The position numbers and the translations under genes are program-made. From the NCBI GenBank assembly GCA_020848655.1, contig JADLHU010000040.1, positions 1 to 46,571 on the forward strand: a stretch of DNA of 46,571 nucleotides, written 5' to 3'. Shown here one piece after another: positions 1 to 7,099 of the stretch. Source of the stretch: Novosphingobium sp. (GTDB taxonomy: Bacteria; Pseudomonadota; Alphaproteobacteria; Sphingomonadales; Sphingomonadaceae). The notes under the pieces are model-generated. The model had not been told where the DNA came from. It did not search any database and was given only the letters and a program-made list of their open reading frames with translations. The first letter of the stretch is position 1. Each line of letters begins with the position of its first letter.

Positions 1-66
1 CGATCGCTGTAGCTCCGCTCGAACGGCGTGCGTGGTCTTGGCGCTGCCATGGAGAACCTGGCCCAT
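1..66 (-). CDS. IS481-family transposase, N-terminal 22 residues only
   Basis: The start codon at 66 is preceded on the minus strand by GGAGGGAATT, a good ribosome-binding site. The visible product begins MGQVLHGSAKTTHAVRAELQ, which closely resembles the start common to many IS481-family transposases (MxQVLHGSAxTTxAVRRxIQ), the lead-in to the helix-turn-helix. The catalytic DDE core lies beyond the window edge, so it is unknown whether the gene is intact. Family assignment is from the N-terminus alone but that motif is distinctive. Confidence 0.8.
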   Translation of the reverse strand, partial: MGQVLHGSAKTTHAVRAELQRS

Positions 67-122
67 AATTCCCTCCGCTGTGATGGGGACAGTTTTATGC
101 CATCACATCCTGGGACTAAACA
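1..122 (-). mobile_element. End of an IS481-family insertion sequence, continuing beyond the left edge
   Basis: Reading the minus strand, the element appears to begin at 122 with TGTTTAGTCCCA (122 down to 111), followed by about 45 bases of leader, a GGAGGG ribosome-binding site and the transposase start at 66. Directly outside lies CCTAGG (123-128), which matches the NCTAGN target that IS481 elements are known to use and to duplicate as 6 bp. The boundary is inferred from this target match and the TG start; the other terminal repeat lies outside the window, so the inverted-repeat pair cannot be checked here. Confidence 0.7.
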
Positions 123-179
123 CCTAGGGTCCAGCGCTGACGGCCCGCAAATGGCGGCTTTGCGCACTTCCGCCCCTCT

Positions 180-194
180 CGTACTGTCAGTACG
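180..194. promoter_or_regulatory. 15-bp perfect palindrome between the IS end and the hydrolase gene
   Basis: CGTACTG-T-CAGTACG is a perfect inverted repeat with a single central base, too tight to fold as a hairpin and so more like a protein-binding site. It lies about 50 bp inside the IS target and about 95 bp downstream of the metallo-hydrolase stop, in a stretch (129-286) where no gene is recognisable. It may have served a promoter whose gene was cut off by the insertion. This is inference only. Confidence 0.3.
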
Positions 195-286
195 GTGTGC
201 GCCGCGTCCCGCATATCCAGTTGCCACCACCATAGTGCACCACGGGGCTTGCCTCTCCATGCCTGCGGGAAGAGGGGCTGCCTTGC

Positions 287-1285
287 CTACCGGCACTTCA
301 CCTCGAACCGGGAAAGGTCCGACGCGACATCGACCTTGCCCGCATAATGCATCGCGATGCCCGCCAGGATCGACTTTTCCGATGGCTCGAACGGGCCGGG
401 CGGAACGGCGAAATGAGTCAGCACCACCTGGCCCACCTTGGCCTTGCTCGCCATCAGCCCGACCTGTTCCCCGGTCAGGTGGTGGGTGATCATGTGATCG
501 CGCAAGGCCGGCAGGAAGCGCGCGGCGTCGGGGCCGCGCTGGCTGGCGATCGCGGCGATCAGCCGATCGGGTTCGACGACTTCGCTGACCAGCATGTCGC
601 TGGCCTGGAAAAGCACGTCCGCGGCATCGCTGGGACCGGTATCACCCGTATAGCCGATCGAGCGACCGCCCCAATCGAAGCGCAGGCTCAGCGACTGTCC
701 GGCAAGCGGCGCCTTGCTACCCGGATAGGAGAAGTGGCTGTTCTCCACGGTCCGAACGGTCAGATCGCCCAAGGTTACGGTATCGCCGCCCTTGATCTCG
801 ACCACGGTGACGGTGCCCGCCGGCGGTTTGAGCGGAAAGCCGCCACCCGGCCCGATCCGCGACTGCGGCATCATCGTCTGGAGGACGCCATCGACCATCT
901 CACGCGTGCCCGGCGGGCCATAGATGGTGAGCGTGCCCGGGAAATCGTTCATCCAGCGCAGGCCGATCACGGCGGCAAGGCCGGCGGTGTGATCCATGTG
1001 ATGATGGCTGATGAAGATCGCGCTGATCCGGCCGAGCGGAACGCCGATCCGCGTCAGTTGCTGTGCCGTGCCATCGCCCGTGTCGACCAGAACGGTCCGG
1101 TCGCCCGCTTCCAGCATATTGGCCGGTTCGGAGCGTTCCGGCGTGCCGACCGGCCCGCCCGCGGTGCCCAGCGTGGTCCAGCGCAACGTGGGACACACGG
1201 TCTCGGCCGAAGCCATGGCCGGCGGCGCGGCCAGCAGCAGGCACAGCGCCAGCGTCCGCGCGGCCGTCAATCCTGCGATCATCAT
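287..1285 (-). CDS. Exported metallo-beta-lactamase-fold hydrolase
   Basis: This 332-residue protein has an N-terminal signal peptide (about residues 1-27, ending in an AxA-like MASA) and a metallo-beta-lactamase core. The metal-binding HxHxDH signature is seen as HHHMDH at residues 94-99, with later TGDTGPS and LTHFAV segments supplying further metal ligands. The product should be a zinc hydrolase acting in the periplasm; arylsulfatase-, lactonase- and phosphodiesterase-like members share this pattern, so the substrate cannot be named. The start at 1285 (MMIAGL) is chosen because AGGAAGAAGG lies just upstream and a signal peptide follows. It sits 77 bp downstream of the FecA-type receptor gene on the same strand and probably ends that transcription unit. 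Confidence 0.85.
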   Translation of the reverse strand: MMIAGLTAARTLALCLLLAAPPAMASAETVCPTLRWTTLGTAGGPVGTPERSEPANMLEAGDRTVLVDTGDGTAQQLTRIGVPLGRISAIFISHHHMDHTAGLAAVIGLRWMNDFPGTLTIYGPPGTREMVDGVLQTMMPQSRIGPGGGFPLKPPAGTVTVVEIKGGDTVTLGDLTVRTVENSHFSYPGSKAPLAGQSLSLRFDWGGRSIGYTGDTGPSDAADVLFQASDMLVSEVVEPDRLIAAIASQRGPDAARFLPALRDHMITHHLTGEQVGLMASKAKVGQVVLTHFAVPPGPFEPSEKSILAGIAMHYAGKVDVASDLSRFEVKCR

Positions 1286-1362
1286 TCCATCCTTCTTCCT
1301 GGTTGCGAGGCGGGTGCCGGACCGGCCGGCCGCGTGCGTGGCCTCCACGCTCACCCCGCCGC

Positions 1363-4026
1363 TCATTGCCGCACCGAGAACTGGATCGCGAACGAGCGCG
1401 GCCGATCGGGCACGACATAGATGCTGCCGTTGGACGTGGCGATATTCTGCCGGAAGCTGGCGGTGTAGATATCGGTCAGGTTCTTGCCGATGACGGCCAG
1501 TTCCCAGCGGCGGTCCTCGGGGCCGATCCCGACGCGCATATCGGCCTTGGCATAGCCGCTCTGCTCCAGCAGCGGGTCGGCGGTGGCGGCCTGATAATAG
1601 CGGCTGGTGAAATAGAGCGACGGCGACAGGCGAAGCGCATTGCCGCCACCGACCGGCAGCGTGAGCGTGGCGCCGACGTTGCCGCTCCATTCGGGTGCGA
1701 AACCGCGCCGCTTGCCCGAAAGATCCTGCACGCAAGTCGGCGTGTTGCCCAGCGTCACGCAAGGCGCGTTCTTGTAATCGGTATAGCGCGCATCGAGATA
1801 GGCGACATCGGCATTGAGCGAGAGCCAGTGGGTGGCCGTGAGAGTGCCGCTGAATTCGACGCCCTGCGCGCGCGCGCCACCCACGTTGCTGACCGTCGGG
1901 ATGACGACGCCGCTGGGCAGCACGTTCTGCGTGGCTTCTTGCAATCCCTTGTAATTGCTGCGGAAGGCATTGATCGCGAAGAAGAGCTTGCGGCCCAGCG
2001 CCGTTCCCTTCACGCCGATTTCATAGGCGTTCACGTTTTCGGGGCCGAACTCGACATGGCCGAAGTCCTGCGCGAAGCCGCCGGCCTTGAATCCCTTGGT
2101 GAAGGACGCATAGGCGTTGATCCGCGATGTCAGCGCATATTGCAGGTTCACCGAAGGCATGAACTTTCGGTCGGTACGGCGCGGATCGGCGAAATTGCCG
2201 GGAACGCCACCCAGTTGCGCGCGCAGCGCGGCTTGCTGCGCTGGCGTGGCGGCGACGAAATTGCCCACGCCGGCAACGGGGCCGCCGGTGCCGAGCACGG
2301 CATCGCGCACGACGGACTTTTCCGTGACCGCATAGCGCGCGCCCAGGTTCATCGTCAGCGCCGAGGTGAAGTTGACCGCAAGCGCGCCGAAGACCGAATA
2401 GTTGTCGGTGTTCTGCGAGAAGGGTTCATAGCCGGCAATCGGCGTCGCGGCGGTATAGGGCGGCCCTGCGAAGAGGCCGAACGGCGCGAAATAGAAGCCC
2501 ACGTAAAGCGGCGCCGAAAGCTCCTCGTGCCCGTAATAGCCCCCCAGAACATAGCTGACCGGCCCGGACGTGTCGGACTGGTAGCGGATCTGCTGCGAAT
2601 ATTGCTTGATATTCTCGTAGAAGTGCAGCGTCGCCCCGGCCGGCGTGCCGCCCACGCCGTTCAGCGGCAGCGGCGTGCCGATGGAGAGTATATCGGCATC
2701 GTGGGTGAAATATCCCGAAGTCGAGACAAGCTGCCCGCTGCCAATCTGCACGCGGTTTACCAGTTCGACTTCGGTGAAATCATAGTTGAAATAGCTGTCG
2801 GCCTTGGCGGATTCATAGTTGAAGCGCGCGTCCACCGGCTGGCCCGAATTGAGATAACGCAGGCACAGGCCCGACGGCGCGGGATAGGGACCGGGCGCCG
2901 GGCAATTGACCAGTTCGTTGGCGAGCGCGCCGCGATCCCGGTTGCGGCCATGATCGATACGGAATTCGACGTTCCAGCCGCGGGTCGGTTCCCAGGCCAG
3001 CGCGAAACGGCCGAGCTTGTCATCGCGATTCGGCTCGTGCGAACCGGTCAGGTGGTTGTAGCTGTAGCCGCGCATGCCATAGGCCTTGCCGGCCAGGCGG
3101 ACGCTCAGGCTGTCGCTCAAAGGAAGGGAAACGCCGGCTTCGAGATTGTATTCGCCATCGTTGGGCGATGCGAGCGCGCTGGCGTTGTAGGCAAGCACGG
3201 AACCGGGCTTGACGGTCGAGATGTTCAGGGCGCCGGCGATCACGTTGTTGCCGAAAAAGGTCGTCTGCGGTCCCTTGAGCACTTCGACACGCTCTATATC
3301 GAACAGCGCCGCCGCCGCCGCGCGGGAACGGCCGCGATAGACGCCGTCGACGAAGGTGCCCACCGATTGCTCGAACCCGGCGTTGTTGCCCGAACCCAGG
3401 CCGCGAATGTTCAGGAAGGCCGCGCCGGGCGAACTGGCGATCTTCACGTTGGGCAGCCGCGTGCTGAGATCCTGCACATCGACGATATTGCTGCGCGCAA
3501 GCTGGTCGCCGGTCGTCACCGTCAGCGAGATCGGCACCTTGGTCACGGACTGGCGGCGCAACTGGGCGGTCACGACGACTTCCTGGACGTCTTCACCGAC
3601 ATCGGCGGGCGCGCTGTCCGGCGCGGCGCCGGCCGGCATGGCGCGCGCTGGCGCGGCGTGTTCGGCGGTCGGGCGCATCATCGCCTGGACCGGCCTTGCC
3701 TGGGTGGAGGGACCGATGACCAGAATGCCGCGCGGGCTTCGCGACGCCACGAGGCCCGAATTGAGCAGCAGTTCGTTCATCGCCGCCGTGGCCATGTACG
3801 AGCCCCGCAGGGCGCGGCTCGACTTGCCGCGCAGCGCCGCTTCGTTGAAGATGATCTGCTGCCCGGTCGTGCGGGCGAAGACCTTGAGCGCCTGCGACAG
3901 CGGCTGCGCGGGAATGTCGAAGGCATAAGTTCCAGATTGCGCCGAAGCGGCGGTCGAGACGGCGACCAAGGCAGTCGCGGCGACCAAGGCGACACGATGA
4001 GGCAAGCAGAAAAGCTTCGTTCTCAT
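1363..4026 (-). CDS. FecA-type TonB-dependent transducer with N-terminal signalling (STN) domain
   Basis: The 887-residue outer-membrane receptor starts at 4026 behind GGAGGA. A signal peptide (about 1-30) is followed by an STN signalling domain (about 32-105, beginning YAFDIPAQPLSQALKVFA), a TonB-box-like VQEVVVTA, a plug domain (VQDLSTRLPNVKI, IERVEVLKGPQTTFFG) and a 22-strand-type barrel. The STN domain means it should both import a ligand and report it to FecR, whose gene lies just upstream with its ECF sigma factor. Ligands of such transducers are commonly ferric siderophores, but the neighbouring aromatic genes make another ligand possible. Oddity: the C-terminus is FSVRQ rather than the usual terminal phenylalanine of barrel proteins. 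Confidence 0.93.
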   Translation of the reverse strand: MRTKLFCLPHRVALVAATALVAVSTAASAQSGTYAFDIPAQPLSQALKVFARTTGQQIIFNEAALRGKSSRALRGSYMATAAMNELLLNSGLVASRSPRGILVIGPSTQARPVQAMMRPTAEHAAPARAMPAGAAPDSAPADVGEDVQEVVVTAQLRRQSVTKVPISLTVTTGDQLARSNIVDVQDLSTRLPNVKIASSPGAAFLNIRGLGSGNNAGFEQSVGTFVDGVYRGRSRAAAAALFDIERVEVLKGPQTTFFGNNVIAGALNISTVKPGSVLAYNASALASPNDGEYNLEAGVSLPLSDSLSVRLAGKAYGMRGYSYNHLTGSHEPNRDDKLGRFALAWEPTRGWNVEFRIDHGRNRDRGALANELVNCPAPGPYPAPSGLCLRYLNSGQPVDARFNYESAKADSYFNYDFTEVELVNRVQIGSGQLVSTSGYFTHDADILSIGTPLPLNGVGGTPAGATLHFYENIKQYSQQIRYQSDTSGPVSYVLGGYYGHEELSAPLYVGFYFAPFGLFAGPPYTAATPIAGYEPFSQNTDNYSVFGALAVNFTSALTMNLGARYAVTEKSVVRDAVLGTGGPVAGVGNFVAATPAQQAALRAQLGGVPGNFADPRRTDRKFMPSVNLQYALTSRINAYASFTKGFKAGGFAQDFGHVEFGPENVNAYEIGVKGTALGRKLFFAINAFRSNYKGLQEATQNVLPSGVVIPTVSNVGGARAQGVEFSGTLTATHWLSLNADVAYLDARYTDYKNAPCVTLGNTPTCVQDLSGKRRGFAPEWSGNVGATLTLPVGGGNALRLSPSLYFTSRYYQAATADPLLEQSGYAKADMRVGIGPEDRRWELAVIGKNLTDIYTASFRQNIATSNGSIYVVPDRPRSFAIQFSVRQ

Positions 4027-4085
4027 TAATTCCTCCGAGTTCTGAATCTCGGCCGTTACCGCCGATGAAGATAAGACGCATCGAC

Positions 4086-4117
4086 TCGCGAATTGCGAAA
4101 TCAGTACTTGATCAGTA
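4086..4117 (-). promoter_or_regulatory. Repeat elements in front of the transducer gene
   Basis: The 85-bp gap between fecR and the receptor gene, with the end of fecR, holds a direct repeat of ATCAGTA (4100-4106 and 4111-4117, spaced 11 bp, one helical turn) and next to it a near-palindrome TCGC-GAATT-GCGA (4086-4098). A promoter driven by the neighbouring ECF sigma would be expected here, since receptor genes of this type are usual targets. I do not see a clear ECF -35/-10 pair, so only the repeats are claimed. Confidence 0.3.
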
Positions 4118-5215
4118 TTGGGCCTCCTCTCGCCGCCCGGCACTGCCAAGCCTGAGCACGCCGTCCTGTTCGGCGACGCGCAGGCCATAGAGCGCCGCGA
4201 CGCCATCGGCGAAACCGGCCGCGTCGCCGGCCTGGAAGGCGCCGCTGATGCGCAGGCGGCCGACCGCGTCGTCCGTCAGCCGGACCTGCGCCAGCGCATA
4301 GCGATTGACCGTCCTGACCGCTTCGGCAAGCGGGACATCGCTGAAATTCAGCGTCGAGCGCCGGTCGCGCAGCGCGGCGTCGAGCGCCTGCGTGCGCACT
4401 TCGGCGCTCGAACGGTCGAGCGCGGCGACGAGCACCCGGCCCGGCTTCAGATACTGGTCGGCCTCGCGGCCATCGGCCATCGGCAGGTGGCTTGGCGCCT
4501 CGCCCTCGCGCGGCTCGTCGAAGACCGCGACGTGCCCTTCCATCAGCGCGACGCGCAACGTGGTGGGACGAAGCGCCACCGAGAAGGACGTGCCCGTCGC
4601 CAGGATGATACGGCCCGCGGCGCGGACGGTGAACGGCCGCAGCGGATCGGACGCCACGTCGAATGTCGCGCCGCCCGTTTCCAGCGTGAGCGCGCGGCGC
4701 GCCCGCTGCAACTGCACCCGGACGCGCGAGCCGCCATCGAGCGAGAGCGTCGACCCGTCCGCCAGGTGAAAGACGCGCCGCTCCATCGCGCCCGTCTCGT
4801 AGACGTCGCTGGCCCAGGCCTGCCGATAGACGTAGTAGACGGCCGGGAGTGCGGCGACCGACGCCACCGTCGTCGCCGCGAACGCCAGGTGACGCCAGCG
4901 CCAGCCCCCGCCGCGCGGCGCGCGGCTGGAACGAGCGACGTGCAACGCCTGGAGCGCATCGGCCCGCGCCGCGATCATCGCGGGCAGTTCGGCAACACTG
5001 GGCAAATTGCTCCACAGTGCGGACAGTTCGCACAGGACGCGCGCATTCGCGGGGTCTTGCGCCAGCCAGTCGTGAAAGGCCTCAAGCTCGAGATCGCCAA
5101 GCGAGCCGCTGGCAAGCCGCAGGCACCAATGCGCGGCGCGATCGCGCTGCGCTGCGGCCAGGTCCCGGTCCTGGCCCTGGACTTGACCCTGGACCTCGTT
5201 GGACGGGATGCTCAT
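4112..5215 (-). CDS. FecR-family anti-sigma/sigma-regulator protein
   Basis: The 367-residue protein has the FecR layout: a cytoplasmic N-terminal part of about 100 residues (DRAAHWCLRLASGSLGDLELEAFHDWLAQDPANA), one membrane segment around residues 107-127 (HLAFAATTVASVAALPAVYYV), a periplasmic FecR domain (about 135-255, with GSTLSLDGGSRVRV and TGTSFSVAL) and a C-terminal STN-like domain (LNFSDVPLAEAVRTVNRYA). It should pass the occupancy of the transducer's signalling domain to the ECF sigma factor. Its start overlaps the sigma stop by four bases (ATGA, 5212-5215), so the two are translationally coupled. The receptor gene follows 85 bp downstream, the usual FecI-FecR-FecA order. Confidence 0.93.
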   Translation of the reverse strand: MSIPSNEVQGQVQGQDRDLAAAQRDRAAHWCLRLASGSLGDLELEAFHDWLAQDPANARVLCELSALWSNLPSVAELPAMIAARADALQALHVARSSRAPRGGGWRWRHLAFAATTVASVAALPAVYYVYRQAWASDVYETGAMERRVFHLADGSTLSLDGGSRVRVQLQRARRALTLETGGATFDVASDPLRPFTVRAAGRIILATGTSFSVALRPTTLRVALMEGHVAVFDEPREGEAPSHLPMADGREADQYLKPGRVLVAALDRSSAEVRTQALDAALRDRRSTLNFSDVPLAEAVRTVNRYALAQVRLTDDAVGRLRISGAFQAGDAAGFADGVAALYGLRVAEQDGVLRLGSAGRREEAQY

Positions 5216-5718
5216 CCGTTGTCCATTCGCTCAAAGATCATCGTCAACGCCCGCTTGAGATGGATTTCGACCATGCGGACCGACAAGCCGAAGCTGTTCG
5301 CGATAGCCGCCTTATCAAAATTCTCAAACCGGTGAAGGATGTAGATGTCGCGAGTCTTGTCGGGCAGGTCCTCGACAAGGCCGGCGATCCTTTCGAGTTG
5401 CTGACGCCCGGCAACGATGCGGTACGGGTCCACCATGTCGACATCAGCCTCGTCCATCGCGGCCCAGGCGCTGGAATAGGCCTGCCGCACGTTCTCCCGG
5501 CGGGCCCGGTCACGAAGCAGGTTGACGGCGATCTGGAAGATGTACTGGTCGATGCGCTCCACCTTGGCCGCGCGCGCGCGGGCCAGCCTTTCGAACACGT
5601 CCTGCGACAGGTCTTCGGCCTCGGCGGCGTGTGCGCCGCGCCGGCGAAAAAAGGCGATGAGCGCGGGCCTCAATCGGCGGCTGACAAGGCTCAGAGGTTC
5701 GCTGGTCGGGCTGCTCAT
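5212..5718 (-). CDS. ECF RNA polymerase sigma factor (FecI type)
   Basis: A 168-residue sigma-70 family protein. Region 2 is seen in AEAEDLSQDVFERLARA...IDQYIFQIAVNLLRDRAR, and region 4 in LPDKTRDIYILHRFENFDKAAIANSFGLSVRMVEIHLKRAL, a helix-turn-helix for -35 recognition. No extra C-terminal domain is present. The start at 5718 is set by the ATGA overlap with the end of the upstream transporter gene (stop at 5715), and its own stop overlaps fecR in the same way. It most likely drives the receptor gene at 1363-4026 and perhaps more of the cluster. An unusual point is that its first neighbour in the operon is a drug-type MFS carrier. Confidence 0.93.
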   Translation of the reverse strand: MSSPTSEPLSLVSRRLRPALIAFFRRRGAHAAEAEDLSQDVFERLARARAAKVERIDQYIFQIAVNLLRDRARRENVRQAYSSAWAAMDEADVDMVDPYRIVAGRQQLERIAGLVEDLPDKTRDIYILHRFENFDKAAIANSFGLSVRMVEIHLKRALTMIFERMDNG

Positions 5719-7016
5719 AGCGAACCGAGCCGCTCCGACCCGCCGCACCCCGTCCGCTGGTCCATCCGCCCAATGTTCAGCAGCGCCAGGGCCATGACCG
5801 GCAGCACCAGATTGCCCAGCGCCAGCGGCATGACCGAACCGTCGAACAGGTGGCCGATGAACGCACCGGCAAGCGCCGAAAGCGTGGTGGTGACGAAGCT
5901 CTGGAACGATGAGGCGATGCCGGCGATCGTGGCGAACGGCGACATCGCGATGGCGTTCAGGTTGGCGTTGATGAAGGCGAAGCAGGCCATGGCGATGCCC
6001 TGGAAGGCGATGAAGCTGGCCACCGATTCCAGCCCGCCCGCGATCCATACGGCGTGGGCCGCCGCCGAACCGGCCAGCGCCAGCAGACCCAGCCGGCTCA
6101 GGCGCCGCGCGCCGAAGCGCTGGACGATCATGCCGTTGAGCGGGCTGGCGACGACCATGAACAGGCCGACCCCGGCATAGGCCAGCGGCAGCAGCGCCGG
6201 CGCATGGAAGACTTCGAAGAAGATCTGCTGGACCGAGGCGATATAGCCGATCACCCCGCCCAGGACGATGCCGCTTGCCAGATTGTGCGTCAGGCCTTCG
6301 CGATGGCCGATCAGGGCGCGGAGCGAGCCGGCCAGTTCGGCGGCATTGATCGCGCGCCTGTTCGCCGGGGCACGGGTTTCGGGCAGCCGAAGCGCCACCC
6401 ACAGCGTGATCGCCGCGCCAACGGCAAGCAGCGTCCCGAAGATCCAGCGCCAGCCGGCAAGGTGAAGGATCGCCTGGCCGATGCTGGGCGCCACGATCGG
6501 CATGATCATGAACAGCATGAACATAAAGGACAGGATGCGGGCCATGCGATTGCCATCGAACTTGTCGCGGATGATGCTGACGCACAGCACCCGGCTGGCC
6601 GCCGCGAAGAAGCCGCAGGCGAAACGGCTGGCGATCAGCAACGCGAAGCTACCCGCCAGTGCGCACAGCGCCGTCGCGATCATGTAGCAGGCCAGGCTGC
6701 CCAGCAGCACCGGCCGCCGCCCGAAGCGGTCGGAAAGCACGCCGAACAGCAGCGACCCGATGCCCAGCCCGATGAAATAGATGGTGACGATCCACTGCCG
6801 CGCATTGGCATGGGCAACGTCCAGCGCTGCCCCGATCGCCGGCAGCGCCGCCAGCATCGGATCGGTCGAGAGCGAATTGAGCACCATCAGCGCGGCGGCC
6901 AGCGCAACGAATTCGCGGCGGCCGATGCGGCGGCGGCCATCGTCGACCGCAGGCTCCGGGCTGCTGGCGCCAGTCGCCGGCATGTCGTCCAAATGGCAGG
7001 CTTGCGCCTTGTTCAT
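5715..7016 (-). CDS. MFS transporter, Bcr/CflA-like drug:proton antiporter family
   Basis: The 433-residue protein has about 12 hydrophobic segments beginning near residue 35. The MFS signature between helices 2 and 3 is clear (GVLSDRFGRRPVLLG), as is the long pattern FGFxAA-like FACGFFAAASRVLCVSIIRDKF typical of Bcr/CflA exporters. It would export, or less likely import, a small organic molecule across the inner membrane using the proton gradient. AAGGAC precedes the start at 7016. It lies 83 bp downstream of the aldehyde dehydrogenase gene, and its stop overlaps the ECF sigma start by four bases. The coupling to a surface-signalling system hints that it exports a toxic intermediate or a siderophore-like ligand; this is inference. 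Confidence 0.88.
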   Translation of the reverse strand: MNKAQACHLDDMPATGASSPEPAVDDGRRRIGRREFVALAAALMVLNSLSTDPMLAALPAIGAALDVAHANARQWIVTIYFIGLGIGSLLFGVLSDRFGRRPVLLGSLACYMIATALCALAGSFALLIASRFACGFFAAASRVLCVSIIRDKFDGNRMARILSFMFMLFMIMPIVAPSIGQAILHLAGWRWIFGTLLAVGAAITLWVALRLPETRAPANRRAINAAELAGSLRALIGHREGLTHNLASGIVLGGVIGYIASVQQIFFEVFHAPALLPLAYAGVGLFMVVASPLNGMIVQRFGARRLSRLGLLALAGSAAAHAVWIAGGLESVASFIAFQGIAMACFAFINANLNAIAMSPFATIAGIASSFQSFVTTTLSALAGAFIGHLFDGSVMPLALGNLVLPVMALALLNIGRMDQRTGCGGSERLGSL

Positions 7017-7099
7017 GTCCTTGTCCCCTGTTGGGCAAGCGGCGCGCGCTGGTCCCGGACGCCACTTCCCCAGCGGATGCGGCGTCCGGGAACGCCGGC

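Noticed and set aside
1063..4029. A 988-codon open frame on the plus strand
   Set aside because: It is antisense to the FecA-type receptor, arginine-rich with no family motif, and arises from high-GC codon bias in the real minus-strand gene.
5212..6585. A long frame that would extend the sigma factor by 289 residues
   Set aside because: The extension is the transporter gene read in another frame; the sigma start at 5718 is fixed by ATGA coupling and family length.
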